From Marinithermofilum abyssi (GTDB taxonomy: Bacteria; Bacillota; Bacilli; Thermoactinomycetales; DSM-45169): a stretch of 64,000 nt of DNA. Below the pieces are notes generated by a model, which was not told where the DNA came from, made no database searches, and saw only the letters and a program-made list of their open reading frames with translations. The DNA lies in contig NZ_BMHQ01000005.1 of the NCBI RefSeq assembly GCF_014641195.1, positions 225,376 through 289,375 of the forward strand. The letters run 5' to 3'. Both the position numbers and the translations under genes were made by a program. Within the stretch, counting starts at the first letter, position 1. Every line of letters starts with the position of its first letter. Positions 35,766-44,948 of the stretch are shown one piece after another.

Positions 35766-36760
35766 TTCTTCTTCCCTTCAGCATACCCGTGAGGATGGGT
35801 CTGATGCCACCGCCATGCCGTTTCCAAAATGACGTCCAAATCGGCGTATTGAGGTCGCCAACCCAATTCCTCCCGCGCTTTTTCGGAGGAAGCGACCAAC
35901 ACCGCCGGGTCCCCGGCGCGGCGCTCAGCCATCTTCACCTGGATCTTCCGACCGGTGACTGCTTTGGCCCGCTCAACCACCTGTTTCACAGAGAAACCCT
36001 TGCCGTTGCCCAAGTTGTACACACCGCTTTCCCCCGTTTCCCGCAATCGCTTTAAGGCCAGCCAGTGGGCTTGAGCGAGATCCATCACATGGATATAATC
36101 CCGTACACAGGTCCCGTCCTCCGTGGGGTAATCCTCCCCAAAAATAGAGAGTGCCACCCGCTGTCCCAGCGCCGCTTCCAGCACAATCGGGATCAGGTGG
36201 GTTTCCGGAGTGTGATCTTCCCCGATTTCCGCATTAGGGTGGGCACCCGCCGCATTAAAATAGCGAAGGCAGACGGATTTCACATCATAGGCCTGCTCGC
36301 ACCACCGCAGCATTTTTTCAATCGCCAGTTTGGTTTCTCCGTAGGGGTTGGCAGGTTCCGTCGGATCCGCTTCTCGGATCGGAATGTGCTTCGGCTCCCC
36401 ATACACCGCCGCCGTGGAAGAGAAGACCATCCGCTTCACGCCGTGCTTTACCATGGAGGCAACCAGACTCCGGGTTCCCTCCACATTGTTGTGATAATAT
36501 TTGAGCGGGTCCTTGACGCTTTCGCCCACCAGCGAGTGAGCCGCAAAATGAACCACTACGTCTACTTCATGTTTTTGGAAGATAGCATCCAACAGGGCTG
36601 GATCGTTCAAATCCCCGTGGTAAAAAGTATGGGCCCGCACCGCTCCCAGGTGTCCCGTTTGCAAAGAGTCCAACACAACCACTTCTTCGCCACGATCCAA
36701 CAGTTCCATCACCGTATGACTTCCGATATATCCGGCTCCGCCGGTCACCAGCACCGCCAT
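35759..36760 (-). CDS. galE: UDP-glucose 4-epimerase
   Basis: Interconverts UDP-galactose and UDP-glucose. The 333-residue SDR enzyme starts with the NAD fingerprint VTGGAGYIGSHTVMEL and has the catalytic pair in SSTAAVYGEP and NPYGETKLAIEKM (Y-x3-K), plus RYFNAAGAHP. Third gene of the operon; 90 bases separate it from galK, the only sizeable gap in the operon. It overlaps the M24-like gene downstream. Confidence 0.97.
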   Translation of the reverse strand: MAVLVTGGAGYIGSHTVMELLDRGEEVVVLDSLQTGHLGAVRAHTFYHGDLNDPALLDAIFQKHEVDVVVHFAAHSLVGESVKDPLKYYHNNVEGTRSLVASMVKHGVKRMVFSSTAAVYGEPKHIPIREADPTEPANPYGETKLAIEKMLRWCEQAYDVKSVCLRYFNAAGAHPNAEIGEDHTPETHLIPIVLEAALGQRVALSIFGEDYPTEDGTCVRDYIHVMDLAQAHWLALKRLRETGESGVYNLGNGKGFSVKQVVERAKAVTGRKIQVKMAERRAGDPAVLVASSEKAREELGWRPQYADLDVILETAWRWHQTHPHGYAEGKKKC

Positions 36761-36850
36761 GATGTTTCCTCCTTTTTTGTTCGTAGAACGATGGAATATG
36801 AGTCTCTCTTTCTGCCTGCTGTATCACCGGTCGCTTATACACCCGTTCCT

Positions 36851-38032
36851 TTACTCCGCCGTTTCTGTTTTAACGATCTCCCGGGCGCCGGCCCCGATGC
36901 CTCCGGGATAAAAGAGGGGAGGAAGCCCGGTTTTTGCTTCATATTCCGCTTTTACTCGAGTTTTAAAGCTTTCCAAAGCATCTTTGTACACCAGATTGAC
37001 CGTACAACCGCCGAACCCCGCACCCGTCATACGGGTTCCAATACATCCCTCCACCTTGCAGGCGGCCTCAAATAAAGCATCCAATTCCGCTCCGGTCACT
37101 TCATAATCGTTACGCAAGGAGAGATGGGAGGCTTTCATCAGCTCTCCAAACCGGAGCAGATTTCCTTTTTGCAGGGCTTGCTCGGAATCCAGCACCCGCC
37201 GATTCTCTGTGATGACATGCCGTAAGCGCTTTCGCTCAATAGGGGAGGAAACGGCTCTTTGAGCCTCTTCCCACCGGGTCACACTGACATCACCCAATGT
37301 TTGGATCTCAGGCAGCACCTGCTGTAACGCCCTGAATCCCGATTCACATTCTCGGCGCCGTTCATTGTATTTGGAGTCCGCGAGACCACGGGATTTATTG
37401 GTATGAATAATAGCCAAACAATAATCGCCCAGTTCCAGGGGGACATGCCGGTATTCCAAGGTGTCGCATTTTAACAAAATAGCGTGATCCTGTTTGCCCA
37501 TACCGGAAGCAAACTGATCCATAATGCCGCACTGTACCCCGATGAACTCGTTTTCCGCCTGTTGGGACAATTTCACCAGCTCTACCCTGTCCCAATCCAG
37601 CTCCTCCAAAGCGGCCAAAGCCGTCGCCGTGGCCAGCTCAATGGATGCGGAAGAAGAAAGTCCGGCACCCAAAGGAAGGTTGCCGTGAAAAAGCAGGTCC
37701 GCCCCTTTCAGATGGACTCCCCTGTGTTGGAACTCCCGGATCACTCCCTTGGGAAAATTAGCCCAATTATCTTCTTTGCGAAAGGTAATCCCTTCTGCTC
37801 CACACTCCACCTTCTCTTCAAACCGGGTGGAAGCCAAACGGAATCGGCCGTCATTCCGGGGACGAACCATTACCCAAGTACCGAAAGGAAGTGCGGCAGG
37901 GAACACATAACCCCCGTTGTAATCCGTATGTTCACCGATCAGGTTGACCCTCCCGGGGGCGAAAAAAAGACGCGTCTCTCCCGCTCCGTACAGATCCGCA
38001 AAACGAGCCTCCAATCGCTCCACTACACTCAT
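36851..38032 (-). CDS. galK: Galactokinase
   Basis: GHMP kinase phosphorylating galactose to galactose 1-phosphate in the Leloir pathway. The 393-residue protein has the signature GRVNLIGEHTDYNGGYVFP near residue 27, the ATP loop LPLGAGLSSSASIELATA near 125 and GARMTGAGFGGC-type motif TRMTGAGFGGCTVNLV near the end. It overlaps galT by four bases. Confidence 0.97.
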   Translation of the reverse strand: MSVVERLEARFADLYGAGETRLFFAPGRVNLIGEHTDYNGGYVFPAALPFGTWVMVRPRNDGRFRLASTRFEEKVECGAEGITFRKEDNWANFPKGVIREFQHRGVHLKGADLLFHGNLPLGAGLSSSASIELATATALAALEELDWDRVELVKLSQQAENEFIGVQCGIMDQFASGMGKQDHAILLKCDTLEYRHVPLELGDYCLAIIHTNKSRGLADSKYNERRRECESGFRALQQVLPEIQTLGDVSVTRWEEAQRAVSSPIERKRLRHVITENRRVLDSEQALQKGNLLRFGELMKASHLSLRNDYEVTGAELDALFEAACKVEGCIGTRMTGAGFGGCTVNLVYKDALESFKTRVKAEYEAKTGLPPLFYPGGIGAGAREIVKTETAE

Positions 38033-39012
38033 GCTTTCACTTTTCTCCCCTCTTGCAGATACTGCTTATACGCTTTTCGCAACTGCTTCGCCGACTCCTC
38101 CACTGCAGTTGGGTTGCAGGCAGCCCAGGCGCCCATCTCCGAGGAAGCATAAAACTTGATTTTGTCGGCCTCCCGAAGCGGCGGATAAAATTCAATATGG
38201 AAGTGGTAGTAGTCCTCCACATCTTCCCCATTTACCGGTCGTTGATGAAGCACCATCATATAGGGAAACAGCCGGTTGAACATCGTATCCATCGCCCCGG
38301 TCATCTTTTGCAGTATATCAGCCAGGCTCCGTTTTTCCTCCCGGGTGAAGTCGCTCAAAGCGGTTTTGTGGTTTTTGCTCACAATGAACAATCCATAAGG
38401 ATAATCGGTAAAGAACGGGATGTAAGCGATGAAGAAATCGTTTTCCGCAATCACCCGCTGTTCAAATTTCTTTTCTTCCTTGTTCATGTCGCAAATGAGA
38501 CAGGAACCATGCTCTTCGTAATGGCTCTTGCAATTCTCCAACTCTGTCCGGATCTTCAGCGGAAGGTGGGAATAGGCATAGATCTGTCCATGGGGATGGG
38601 GCATGGTTACTCCGCACTCTTCCCCCCGGTTTTCAAAGATCAGCACATACTGGTGGCGCGGATCTGTTTCCAATTCCACAAACCGTTCCGTCCACAAATC
38701 CACCAGCTTCTCGATATGGTCCACCGACAGCTCCGGAAGCGTGGTCGTGTGACCCGACGAGTACAGGATCACTTCGCACTTTCCGACAGCTTTTTCCGTT
38801 TTGTACAAATCGGTGGCAACCGCGTCCGGCTCTGGCGGCTCCGGCATCAAAGCGGGAAAATCGTTATCGTATTTCAGCACATCGTAATCCTCAGGCACCT
38901 TTCCGGAGCCCGGGCAGAAGGGACAATCCGTTTTCGGCAGGGTGGGGCGGTTTTTCCGGTTGGATGCGACGATGGTCCAATCTCCAAGCAAGGGGTTAAA
39001 TCGCAATTCCAC
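38029..39012 (-). CDS. galT: Galactose-1-phosphate uridylyltransferase
   Basis: Exchanges UMP between UDP-glucose and galactose 1-phosphate. This is the HIT-superfamily (class I) enzyme, not the larger GalT of B. subtilis-type class II. Visible are the zinc ligands CPFCPG near residue 35 and CLICDMNK near 165, PHPHGQIYAYSHLP with the active histidines, and the C-terminal HFHIEFYPP. GTG start with GGAGG eight bases upstream. First gene of galT-galK-galE-M24-ROK. Confidence 0.96.
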   Translation of the reverse strand: MELRFNPLLGDWTIVASNRKNRPTLPKTDCPFCPGSGKVPEDYDVLKYDNDFPALMPEPPEPDAVATDLYKTEKAVGKCEVILYSSGHTTTLPELSVDHIEKLVDLWTERFVELETDPRHQYVLIFENRGEECGVTMPHPHGQIYAYSHLPLKIRTELENCKSHYEEHGSCLICDMNKEEKKFEQRVIAENDFFIAYIPFFTDYPYGLFIVSKNHKTALSDFTREEKRSLADILQKMTGAMDTMFNRLFPYMMVLHQRPVNGEDVEDYYHFHIEFYPPLREADKIKFYASSEMGAWAACNPTAVEESAKQLRKAYKQYLQEGRKVKA

Positions 39013-39029
39013 GGCGGGGACCTCCTATA

Positions 39030-39046
39030 AATTAAATTAATTAACT
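39030..39046. promoter_or_regulatory. AT-rich palindromic element, candidate ROK operator
   Basis: TTAATTAA (39037-39044) is the centre of a run of A and T between the predicted galT transcription start (near 39047) and its ribosome binding site. ROK repressors bind such AT-rich inverted repeats. Candidate only. Confidence 0.4.
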
Positions 39047-39053
39047 AGCCTCT

Positions 39054-39082
39054 ATCATACCCAATCTCCTTTCCATCTGCAA
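39054..39082 (-). promoter_or_regulatory. Sigma-A promoter of the gal operon
   Basis: The -35 TTGCAG (39077-39082) and -10 TATGAT (39054-39059) are 17 bases apart. Confidence 0.65.
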
Positions 39083-39091
39083 TCGCTTTCT
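39078..39091. promoter_or_regulatory. Candidate cre site over the gal -35
   Basis: TGCAATCGCTTTCT (plus strand) fits the relaxed cre pattern TGNAANCGNWNNCW and overlaps the -35 element, a position suited to CcpA repression. Confidence 0.5.
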
Positions 39092-39202
39092 CCGGAGACT
39101 TATGCAAACCGAGAGTCTACCGATTTTTTCGTTGAACTCTGGACAGATTTATGTCATATCTTTAATAGGGGCGTCCAAAATACATATATTGGAGTGTGAC
39201 AT

Positions 39203-40888
39203 ATGAACGCATCCTATCAGCGCTGGCAGCTTTACTCCAATTTGGATCCGGAATTGAAAGAAGAGTTAGCCTCGTATAACAAAACTGACATCGAAGATGC
39301 TTTTTACCGTCATCTCGCTTTCGGCACCGCCGGAATGCGGGGCTTGATCGGTCCCGGCACCAATCGCATCAACCGCTATACCGTCCGCCGAACAACCACA
39401 GGGCTGGCCCGCTTTCTTTCTGCACAAGGGGAGAAGACAAAAAACCAGGGGGTGGTAATCGCCTACGATTCCCGCCGCATGTCACCAGAATTTGCTGAGG
39501 AAGCTGCGTGTGTATTGGCTTATTACGGAGTTCCAGTCTACCTGTTCCCCTCTCTCCGTCCGACTCCGATACTCTCCTTTGCCGTCCGCCACCTGAACAC
39601 TGCCGCAGGAATTATGATCACGGCCAGCCACAACCCGCCGGAGTACAACGGCTACAAGCTCTACGGCGAAGACGGGGCACAAATGCCGCCGTACAAAGTG
39701 GAACATATCATCCGGGAGATCGAGCAGATCGAGAACGAACTGACCCTGCCCACAATGTCCAAAGAAGAAGGCATTCGCACCGGGCTCATCCGCATCCTGG
39801 GTGATGAGGTGGACCGCGCTTATATCGAAAAAGTGAAATCACTATCCCTGGAACAACAGAAAAATCCGTCCCCGGACCCCCTTCGCATCGTGTTTACTCC
39901 ATTGCACGGAACAGGCAATCTACCCATACGCCAAGTGTTGGAGGAACTTGGTTATACCCATCTTTACATCGTACCTGAACAAGAGCAGCCAGATCCTGAT
40001 TTCCCCACAGTCTCTTCCCCCAACCCAGAAGAGCGGCAAGCCTTTGATTTGGCCCTGACTCAAGCGAAAGAGCAAAAGGCCGACATCGTACTCGGGACCG
40101 ACCCGGATGCAGACCGCCTGGGTTTGTTCGCCAAAAACGCCGCCGGTGAATACACCGCTTTTAACGGCAATCAGATCGGAGTACTGTTGCTGCACTATTT
40201 GTTGGAACGACGCAAGGAAAAAGGCAAGCTGCCGGAAAACGGCGTCGTGCTGAAATCCCTCGTCACCTCGGAAATGGGAACAGTGATCGCCCGGGAACAC
40301 GGCGTCACAATGGTAGATGTGTTGACCGGATTTAAATACATCGCGGAAAAGATAGAAGAGTACCGCAACACGGGCCGACACACCTTCCTTTTTGGTTACG
40401 AAGAGAGTTACGGCTACCTTTTCGGCGATTTTGTTCGAGACAAAGACGCAGTCCAAGCTGCCATGATGTGTTGCGATATGGCCGCATACTACAAGCAACA
40501 AGGCCGGACTCTGGATCAGGTGTTGGAGCAATTGTTCGAAAAACACGGGGTCTATGCCGAAGACCTTTTTTCCATGACCTTCAAAGGCAAAGCCGGACAA
40601 GAAAAGATGGACCGGATAATGACCGAATGGCGCACCACCCCCTTAAAAACGATCGGCGGGATTCCCGTTCGCGAGCTAAAAGATTACGCCAAAAGAATCG
40701 ACGGGCTCCCGCAAGCCGATGTATTGAAGTACTTGCTGGAAGATGGATGCTGGATCGCCGTCCGCCCCTCGGGTACGGAACCAAAAATCAAATTCTACTT
40801 CAGTGTAGTCGCCAAGACGCGCGAGGACGCAGAAGACAAAATGAACCGGATTCAAGCGGATGTTCGGGACTTGGTAGAACGTTCTTGA
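39203..40888 (+). CDS. pgcA: Phosphoglucomutase (alpha-D-phosphohexomutase, PgcA type)
   Basis: Interconverts glucose 6-phosphate and glucose 1-phosphate, which completes galactose entry into glycolysis and supplies UDP-glucose. The 561-residue protein has the phosphoserine loop TASHNPPEYNGYKLYG near residue 140, the magnesium motif GTDPDADRLGL near 300, the sugar loop GYEESYGYLFGD near 395 and the phosphate loop VRPSGTEPKIKFY near 525. It diverges from the gal operon. GGAG lies eight bases before the ATG. Its stop codon sits exactly at the right end of the adjacent IS element, so its last few codons or its natural terminator may have been replaced. Confidence 0.95.
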   Translation: MNASYQRWQLYSNLDPELKEELASYNKTDIEDAFYRHLAFGTAGMRGLIGPGTNRINRYTVRRTTTGLARFLSAQGEKTKNQGVVIAYDSRRMSPEFAEEAACVLAYYGVPVYLFPSLRPTPILSFAVRHLNTAAGIMITASHNPPEYNGYKLYGEDGAQMPPYKVEHIIREIEQIENELTLPTMSKEEGIRTGLIRILGDEVDRAYIEKVKSLSLEQQKNPSPDPLRIVFTPLHGTGNLPIRQVLEELGYTHLYIVPEQEQPDPDFPTVSSPNPEERQAFDLALTQAKEQKADIVLGTDPDADRLGLFAKNAAGEYTAFNGNQIGVLLLHYLLERRKEKGKLPENGVVLKSLVTSEMGTVIAREHGVTMVDVLTGFKYIAEKIEEYRNTGRHTFLFGYEESYGYLFGDFVRDKDAVQAAMMCCDMAAYYKQQGRTLDQVLEQLFEKHGVYAEDLFSMTFKGKAGQEKMDRIMTEWRTTPLKTIGGIPVRELKDYAKRIDGLPQADVLKYLLEDGCWIAVRPSGTEPKIKFYFSVVAKTREDAEDKMNRIQADVRDLVERS

Positions 40889-41064
40889 CACTCCACACGG
40901 CTAAAGTACCACAGGCACTCCCTATGGTCGCCGTGGGATTCTTGAGTGGTTAACGCCCTCAATCCATTTCTGTTTCGGGCAACCCTCAAGCTAGGGCTGT
41001 GTCATCAGCCCATCCCACCCGGTTAGCACGTACCCGGATGGGCGGCACACCTATTACCAGTGTG
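40889..41064 (-). ncRNA. Predicted guide RNA (omega RNA) region of TnpB
   Basis: In IS200/IS605 elements the RNA used by TnpB spans the 3' end of tnpB and the right end. Here the segment after the tnpB stop has several stems: GGGCTG/CAGCCC (40994-40999 with 41006-41011), CCCATCC/GGATGGG (41009-41015 with 41036-41042) and TGCTAGGC-type pairing up to 41064. The guide would come from sequence just beyond 40885. Inferred from position and folding. Confidence 0.5.
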
Positions 41065-42117
41065 CTAGGCTACTAACCCTGAAATCGCTTTGGCGATGTT
41101 GATCGCCCCATTCAGATCAGCGTGGATGGTGTATCCGCACTGTTTGCACTTGAAACGGATACCGCTTCGGTTCGCCTTTTCGCGATGACCGCACTTGCAG
41201 GTTTGGCTGGTGTATTCGGGATGGACTATCTCCACCCGAATACCCGCCATCTCCGCTTTGTAGCAGATCATCTCTTTCAGCTGATAAAACGCCCAGGAAT
41301 GCAGGTTCCGTCCGGCTTCTTTTTTTGACTTGGCCCGGTTCCGGATGTTCGTCAAGTCTTCCATGCGGATGAGTCCAACACCGTTGGATACCGCAAAGTT
41401 GACGATTTGACGGCTGATCTTGTGATTGTGATCTTTCATCCACCGAGCTTCTTTGTCCTTGGACTTTCGGATTGCATCGAGCTTCTTGGCTTTGCCCAGC
41501 TTCCGCCGTTTGGCGGCGTAGCGTCTGCGTATGTATGCGCATGGATTCCCTTTAAAGAACAGGGATTTGGTTCCGATGCTTGCCACTGCCAAATAGCGGA
41601 GTCCGAGGTCAATGCCCATCACCTTTTCGCCTTGGCTGGCTTCCACATCAAACGTGATCGGCAAGGCAATGAACCATTTGCGCTTCTTTTTGTAGAGCTT
41701 CGCCGTTCCTTGTTTGGCCGTTCCGTCTATGATCCGATCCAGCCATTGTTGCTGATATGACCGAGCCACAACCGGCACACCGATACGCTTCTCCAGCATA
41801 GGGAACGACACCGTGTAGAAGTCACCATTTTTCTCGACTTTTAGGTTCTGATTGAACGAACACCATATCTTCCTGAATACCCGAGCTTGTTGGTGTTTCT
41901 TCTGCGATTTCACATCCCGGATCGTTTGGTTTATGATTGCAGACGGGAACTTCTCGTCAGAAAACTCCTTGAAAATCTTGCTGGTCGCCTTGTTCACGTC
42001 GGGATGAAGCAAGAGCCAGTTTGCAAACTTCGTGTTGATCTGTGTCATTTGTTCATACATGGCCTGTTTGAATTGGGTTGGTTGATACAGTTCCAGCTTG
42101 AGTGTGATGGTGGGCAT
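41065..42117 (-). CDS. tnpB: RNA-guided endonuclease TnpB
   Basis: A 350-residue TnpB from the ATG at 42115-42117, preceded by GGGGGTGA. N-terminal helical/wedge part to about residue 170. RuvC aspartate in GIDLGLRYLAVA, glutamate in RMEDLTNIRNRAK, then the zinc finger CKCGHREKANRSGIRFKCKQCG and the final aspartate in HADLNGAINIAKA. All three catalytic acids and four cysteines are intact, so it may be active. TnpB cuts the donor joint guided by its RNA and so favours retention of the element. Four bases separate it from tnpA. Confidence 0.93.
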   Translation of the reverse strand: MPTITLKLELYQPTQFKQAMYEQMTQINTKFANWLLLHPDVNKATSKIFKEFSDEKFPSAIINQTIRDVKSQKKHQQARVFRKIWCSFNQNLKVEKNGDFYTVSFPMLEKRIGVPVVARSYQQQWLDRIIDGTAKQGTAKLYKKKRKWFIALPITFDVEASQGEKVMGIDLGLRYLAVASIGTKSLFFKGNPCAYIRRRYAAKRRKLGKAKKLDAIRKSKDKEARWMKDHNHKISRQIVNFAVSNGVGLIRMEDLTNIRNRAKSKKEAGRNLHSWAFYQLKEMICYKAEMAGIRVEIVHPEYTSQTCKCGHREKANRSGIRFKCKQCGYTIHADLNGAINIAKAISGLVA

Positions 42118-42121
42118 CCAT

Positions 42122-42520
42122 TCACCCCCTTTTCTTTTGTTCTTCCACATATCGACGGATCGTTTCACTTGAAACGTTTCCAGCCGTACTAACAAAGAAT
42201 GAGCGTGTCCACAAGCTTGGCAAATGAGATAAGTGATTGAATTCTTGCCTCAGTTTTCTAGAAGTCACCCCCTTCAATTTTGCCATGATGTCAGATGGCG
42301 AATCACTGGGTAGGCAGTTTAAAAACAGATGACAGTGATCTGACATCACTTCCATGGCAAGGATATCCCAGCTATTTTCCTGACAAATTTCTTTTACCAA
42401 CTGTTTGAATCGCTCTTTCACTTGGTTTATCAACACTTTTCTACGATAACGTGGGCAGAAAACAAAGTGGTAGTTAATCAGAGATACCGTCTTTTTCGTC
42501 CTTCTGTATGCTTGTCCCAT
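42122..42520 (-). CDS. tnpA: IS200/IS605-family transposase TnpA (Y1 HUH)
   Basis: A 132-residue single-strand transposase. The HUH motif is DHCHLFL near residue 65 and the catalytic tyrosine is in TIRRYVEEQ near residue 125. The start SLINYHFVFCPRYRRKVL is highly typical. Full length and apparently intact, so the element could still move. Co-transcribed with tnpB. Confidence 0.95.
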   Translation of the reverse strand: MGQAYRRTKKTVSLINYHFVFCPRYRRKVLINQVKERFKQLVKEICQENSWDILAMEVMSDHCHLFLNCLPSDSPSDIMAKLKGVTSRKLRQEFNHLSHLPSLWTRSFFVSTAGNVSSETIRRYVEEQKKRG

Positions 42521-42825
42521 GGTTTTAGTTGTATCGGTATTTTATTAATACTGCAACAACTAAAAACAAAAAATGTTGCTCAAGTCCCTCTTGTACGACC
42601 AGCAAGAGCTGCGTCAAAACTGTCCACCCGCCATGTGTGGGAGGACGCCAAAGAGTGGGTGCGTACCAACCGCTTGAGCGAACGGGGGAAAGCACTCTAT
42701 AAACGAAGAAAGGAGACCATCGAGCGAGTTTGCTGATGCCAAAGAGCTCCATGGTCTCCGATAGCACGCATGAGGGGCTTGTCAAGGTCACAGAACAATA
42801 CCTCCTAACCGCGTGTGCCCAAAAC

Positions 42826-42866
42826 ATAAAAAATGGCCCTGCTCCTCTCCAAGAAAAGCAGGGGAC
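42826..42866 (-). terminator. Distal terminator downstream of pgi
   Basis: CCCTGCT/AGCAGGG stem followed by CCATTTTTT on the minus strand, inside the IS1182 remnant. Confidence 0.55.
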
Positions 42867-42920
42867 CCGAAAACGGGCCGCGATCTCCCTTGCACATTTT
42901 CATTTTTCTCTGTTTCTGGA

Positions 42921-42952
42921 AGAAACAAAGCCCTGTCGCCTTTCGGCGCAGG
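42921..42952 (-). terminator. Terminator of pgi
   Basis: CCTG-CGCC-GAAA-GGCG-A-CAGG hairpin (42932-42952) followed by GCTTTGTTTCTT on the minus strand, about 45 bases after the pgi stop. Confidence 0.6.
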
Positions 42953-42996
42953 ACTTTATCAGCAACCTCAGGCTCCTTTTGGAGCCCTTTGTCCTC

Positions 42997-44349
42997 TTAA
43001 TTCTCCAACCGTTTCAACAACGCGTCCCGTTCGGCTTCGAAACCGGGTTTGCCAAGGAGTGCAAACATGTTTTTCTTGTAAGCTTCTACTCCAGGCTGGT
43101 CAAAGGGATTGACACCCATCAAATAACCGCTGATTCCGCAAGCTTTTTCGAAGAAGTAGACCAGTTGTCCAAAGGCATACGGACTGATTTCCGGCACTTG
43201 AACGATCAGGTTGGGCACTCCTCCGTCGGTGTGGGCCAACAGTGTTCCTTGGAACGCTTTTTTGTTGACGAAGTCCATGGTTTGTCCCGCCAGGTAATTC
43301 AACCCGTCGAGGTTGCCCGCTTCTTCCTGGATGGTCAGCTCTTTCGCCGGACGATCCACCGTTACCACGGTTTCGAAGAGATCCCGGCGCCCTTCCTGAA
43401 TATATTGTCCCATGGAGTGCAGGTCCGTGGTGAAGTTGACCGAAGCCGGGTAAATCCCTTTAAGGTCCTTTCCTTCACTTTCCCCGAACAACTGCTTCCA
43501 CCATTCGGAGAAGTACTGCAGAGACGGTTCATAGTTGACTAACAGCTCAATCGTTTTTCCTTTCCGGTACAAGGCGTTCCGCACCGCAGCATACTGGTAG
43601 CTGGGGTTCTCAGCCAGGCTCGGGTTGCGGTACGCTTCGGAAGCGTCCCGGGCACCGGCCATCATATCATCCAGGTTAATTCCGCCCACAGCAATCGGCA
43701 GCAGCCCCACAGCGGTCAGTACCGAGTAGCGGCCTCCCACATCGTCCGGAATCACAAAAGTTTCGTAGCCTTCTTCATCAGCCAGCTGCTTCAAAGCACC
43801 TTTGACCCGGTCGGTGGTGGCATAAATCCGCTTGCGTGCCTCTTCCTTGCCGTACTTCTTCTCCAAGTACTCCCGGAAAATCCGGAAAGCAATCGCCGGT
43901 TCTGTCGTCGTGCCGGACTTGGAGATCACATTGACGCTGACATCCTTTCCTTCCAACAGCTCCAACAGGTGCGCCGTGTATGTAGAGCTGATATGATGAC
44001 CCACAAAATAGATTTCCGGTCCTTGGCGCTTCTCCTTGGAAAGCTGGTTGTAGAAGGTATGGGTCAGCATTTCGAGCGCAGCCCGTGCACCCAAGTAGGA
44101 ACCGCCGATCCCGATTACGACCAAGGCGTCGGAGTCGGAACGGATCCGCTCGGCAGCGGCCTTAATTCGGGCATACTCCTCTTGATCGTACTTACTGGGC
44201 AGATCCACCCACCCCAGGAAGTCACTCCCTGCACCGGTCCCTTCATGCAGCAGTTTGTGTGCGGCATGGACACTGGATTCCATTTGGTCCAGCTCATGCT
44301 GGCCGACAAATGACAAAGCGTTGCTGTAATCAAAGGTAAGCTTCGACAT
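42997..44349 (-). CDS. pgi: Glucose-6-phosphate isomerase
   Basis: Interconverts glucose 6-phosphate and fructose 6-phosphate. From the ATG at 44347-44349, five bases after AGGAGG, it has 450 residues and starts [14 protein letters not shown], the same length as B. subtilis Pgi. Motifs: [18 protein letters not shown] near residue 75, [16 protein letters not shown] near 145, the catalytic glutamate region [19 protein letters not shown], and the lysine segment [21 protein letters not shown] longer open frame upstream of the ATG is not coding. Confidence 0.97.
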   Translation of the reverse strand: MSKLTFDYSNALSFVGQHELDQMESSVHAAHKLLHEGTGAGSDFLGWVDLPSKYDQEEYARIKAAAERIRSDSDALVVIGIGGSYLGARAALEMLTHTFYNQLSKEKRQGPEIYFVGHHISSTYTAHLLELLEGKDVSVNVISKSGTTTEPAIAFRIFREYLEKKYGKEEARKRIYATTDRVKGALKQLADEEGYETFVIPDDVGGRYSVLTAVGLLPIAVGGINLDDMMAGARDASEAYRNPSLAENPSYQYAAVRNALYRKGKTIELLVNYEPSLQYFSEWWKQLFGESEGKDLKGIYPASVNFTTDLHSMGQYIQEGRRDLFETVVTVDRPAKELTIQEEAGNLDGLNYLAGQTMDFVNKKAFQGTLLAHTDGGVPNLIVQVPEISPYAFGQLVYFFEKACGISGYLMGVNPFDQPGVEAYKKNMFALLGKPGFEAERDALLKRLEN

Positions 44350-44480
44350 GGTACCCTCCTGTGTATGTAAGTAGCGTTCTTGTTTACCTGCTAAAGAAAT
44401 GGATTCCGCTCCTATTGTAATGGATATCCGAAGGGATTTCAAAATGGATCCGCTTTTTCTCATCTAGATTTATAAAGAAA

Positions 44481-44522
44481 TAGAAAAGGCCCTGCGCTTA
44501 AAAGACGACACAGGGCCTTGCT
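44481..44522 (-). terminator. Terminator of dhaKLM
   Basis: Perfect nine-pair stem AAGGCCCTG/CAGGGCCTT (44486-44494 with 44511-44519), followed by TTCTATTTC on the minus strand. Confidence 0.75.
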
Positions 44523-44558
44523 TCTTCTAAAAAGAGCACAGCCGATCAAATCCAAGGG

Positions 44559-44948
44559 TCAGCCCTTCTTTGGACTATTCCGGGTAGCTTCCGCCTCTGC
44601 CGCCGCTTCCGAGGGACTTTTCCCCACCTGGAGGGCCATCCCGGCCGCCAACGCCCCTTCCACAAAGGGGGCATCGACGACGGTCATCCCGTATCCCTGG
44701 GCTGTCAGCATCTCCGCTGCCATCTCCGCATTCATTAAGGCACTACCCAGATCAAACAAGAGAATCACGTTCTCCAAGTCACTGGACAGGACCGCCTGCT
44801 CGATCGCTTTGGCCCTGGTGCCCAATCCGCCGTTTCCGTCCCCGGCGGTAATCAGGATGGGCACCTCCCGCGCCATTGCGGAAACCAGCTCACGGGTTCC
44901 CCGGGCCAACGCTTCGCTGTGCGAAACCAACAGCAGTCCCGTTTTCAT
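44559..44948 (-). CDS. dhaM: Dihydroxyacetone kinase phosphotransfer subunit DhaM
   Basis: A 129-residue single-domain DhaM of the EIIA-mannose fold. The phosphorylated histidine is in LLVSHSEALARG near residue 9. GLGTRAKAIEQA and LFDLGSALMNAEMA are typical. It passes phosphate from PTS protein HPr to ADP bound on DhaL. Unlike E. coli DhaM it lacks fused HPr and EI domains, as usual in Firmicutes. Overlaps dhaL by four bases. Confidence 0.93.
   Translation of the reverse strand: MKTGLLLVSHSEALARGTRELVSAMAREVPILITAGDGNGGLGTRAKAIEQAVLSSDLENVILLFDLGSALMNAEMAAEMLTAQGYGMTVVDAPFVEGALAAGMALQVGKSPSEAAAEAEATRNSPKKG

Larger units (their letters stand above)
40885..42590 (-). mobile_element. IS200/IS605-family insertion sequence (tnpA + tnpB)
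   Basis: A complete-looking element in minus orientation with an HUH/Y1 transposase, a TnpB gene and folded ends. The right end on the minus strand finishes in GGAGTGTCAA; TCAA is also the right cleavage sequence of IS608. The same end occurs at 54477 and 63776. It contains CACGGC/GCCGTG pairing. The left end near 42522-42568 is a large imperfect palindrome (GTTTTTAGTTGT / ACAACTAAAAAC around TATT-rich centre). The exact left boundary is not fixed. It sits between pgcA and an IS1182 remnant. Confidence 0.8.
42594..42985 (+). pseudogene. IS1182-type transposase remnant (C-terminal part)
   Basis: Plus-strand remains of an IS1182/IS5-like transposase. Frame 1 reads EWVRTNRLSERGKALYKRRKETIERV, a typical end of the DDE domain; after at least two frameshifts it continues FADAKELHGLR and VTEQYLLTACAQNIKNG, and ends near FISNLR. 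A TAG and a TGA interrupt it around 42760. The N-terminal two thirds are missing. It lies between the IS605 left end and pgi. Confidence 0.75.

Noticed and set aside
42730..43542. Long 270-codon plus-strand frame
   Set aside because: Its first part is IS1182 remnant and the rest is the antisense of pgi.
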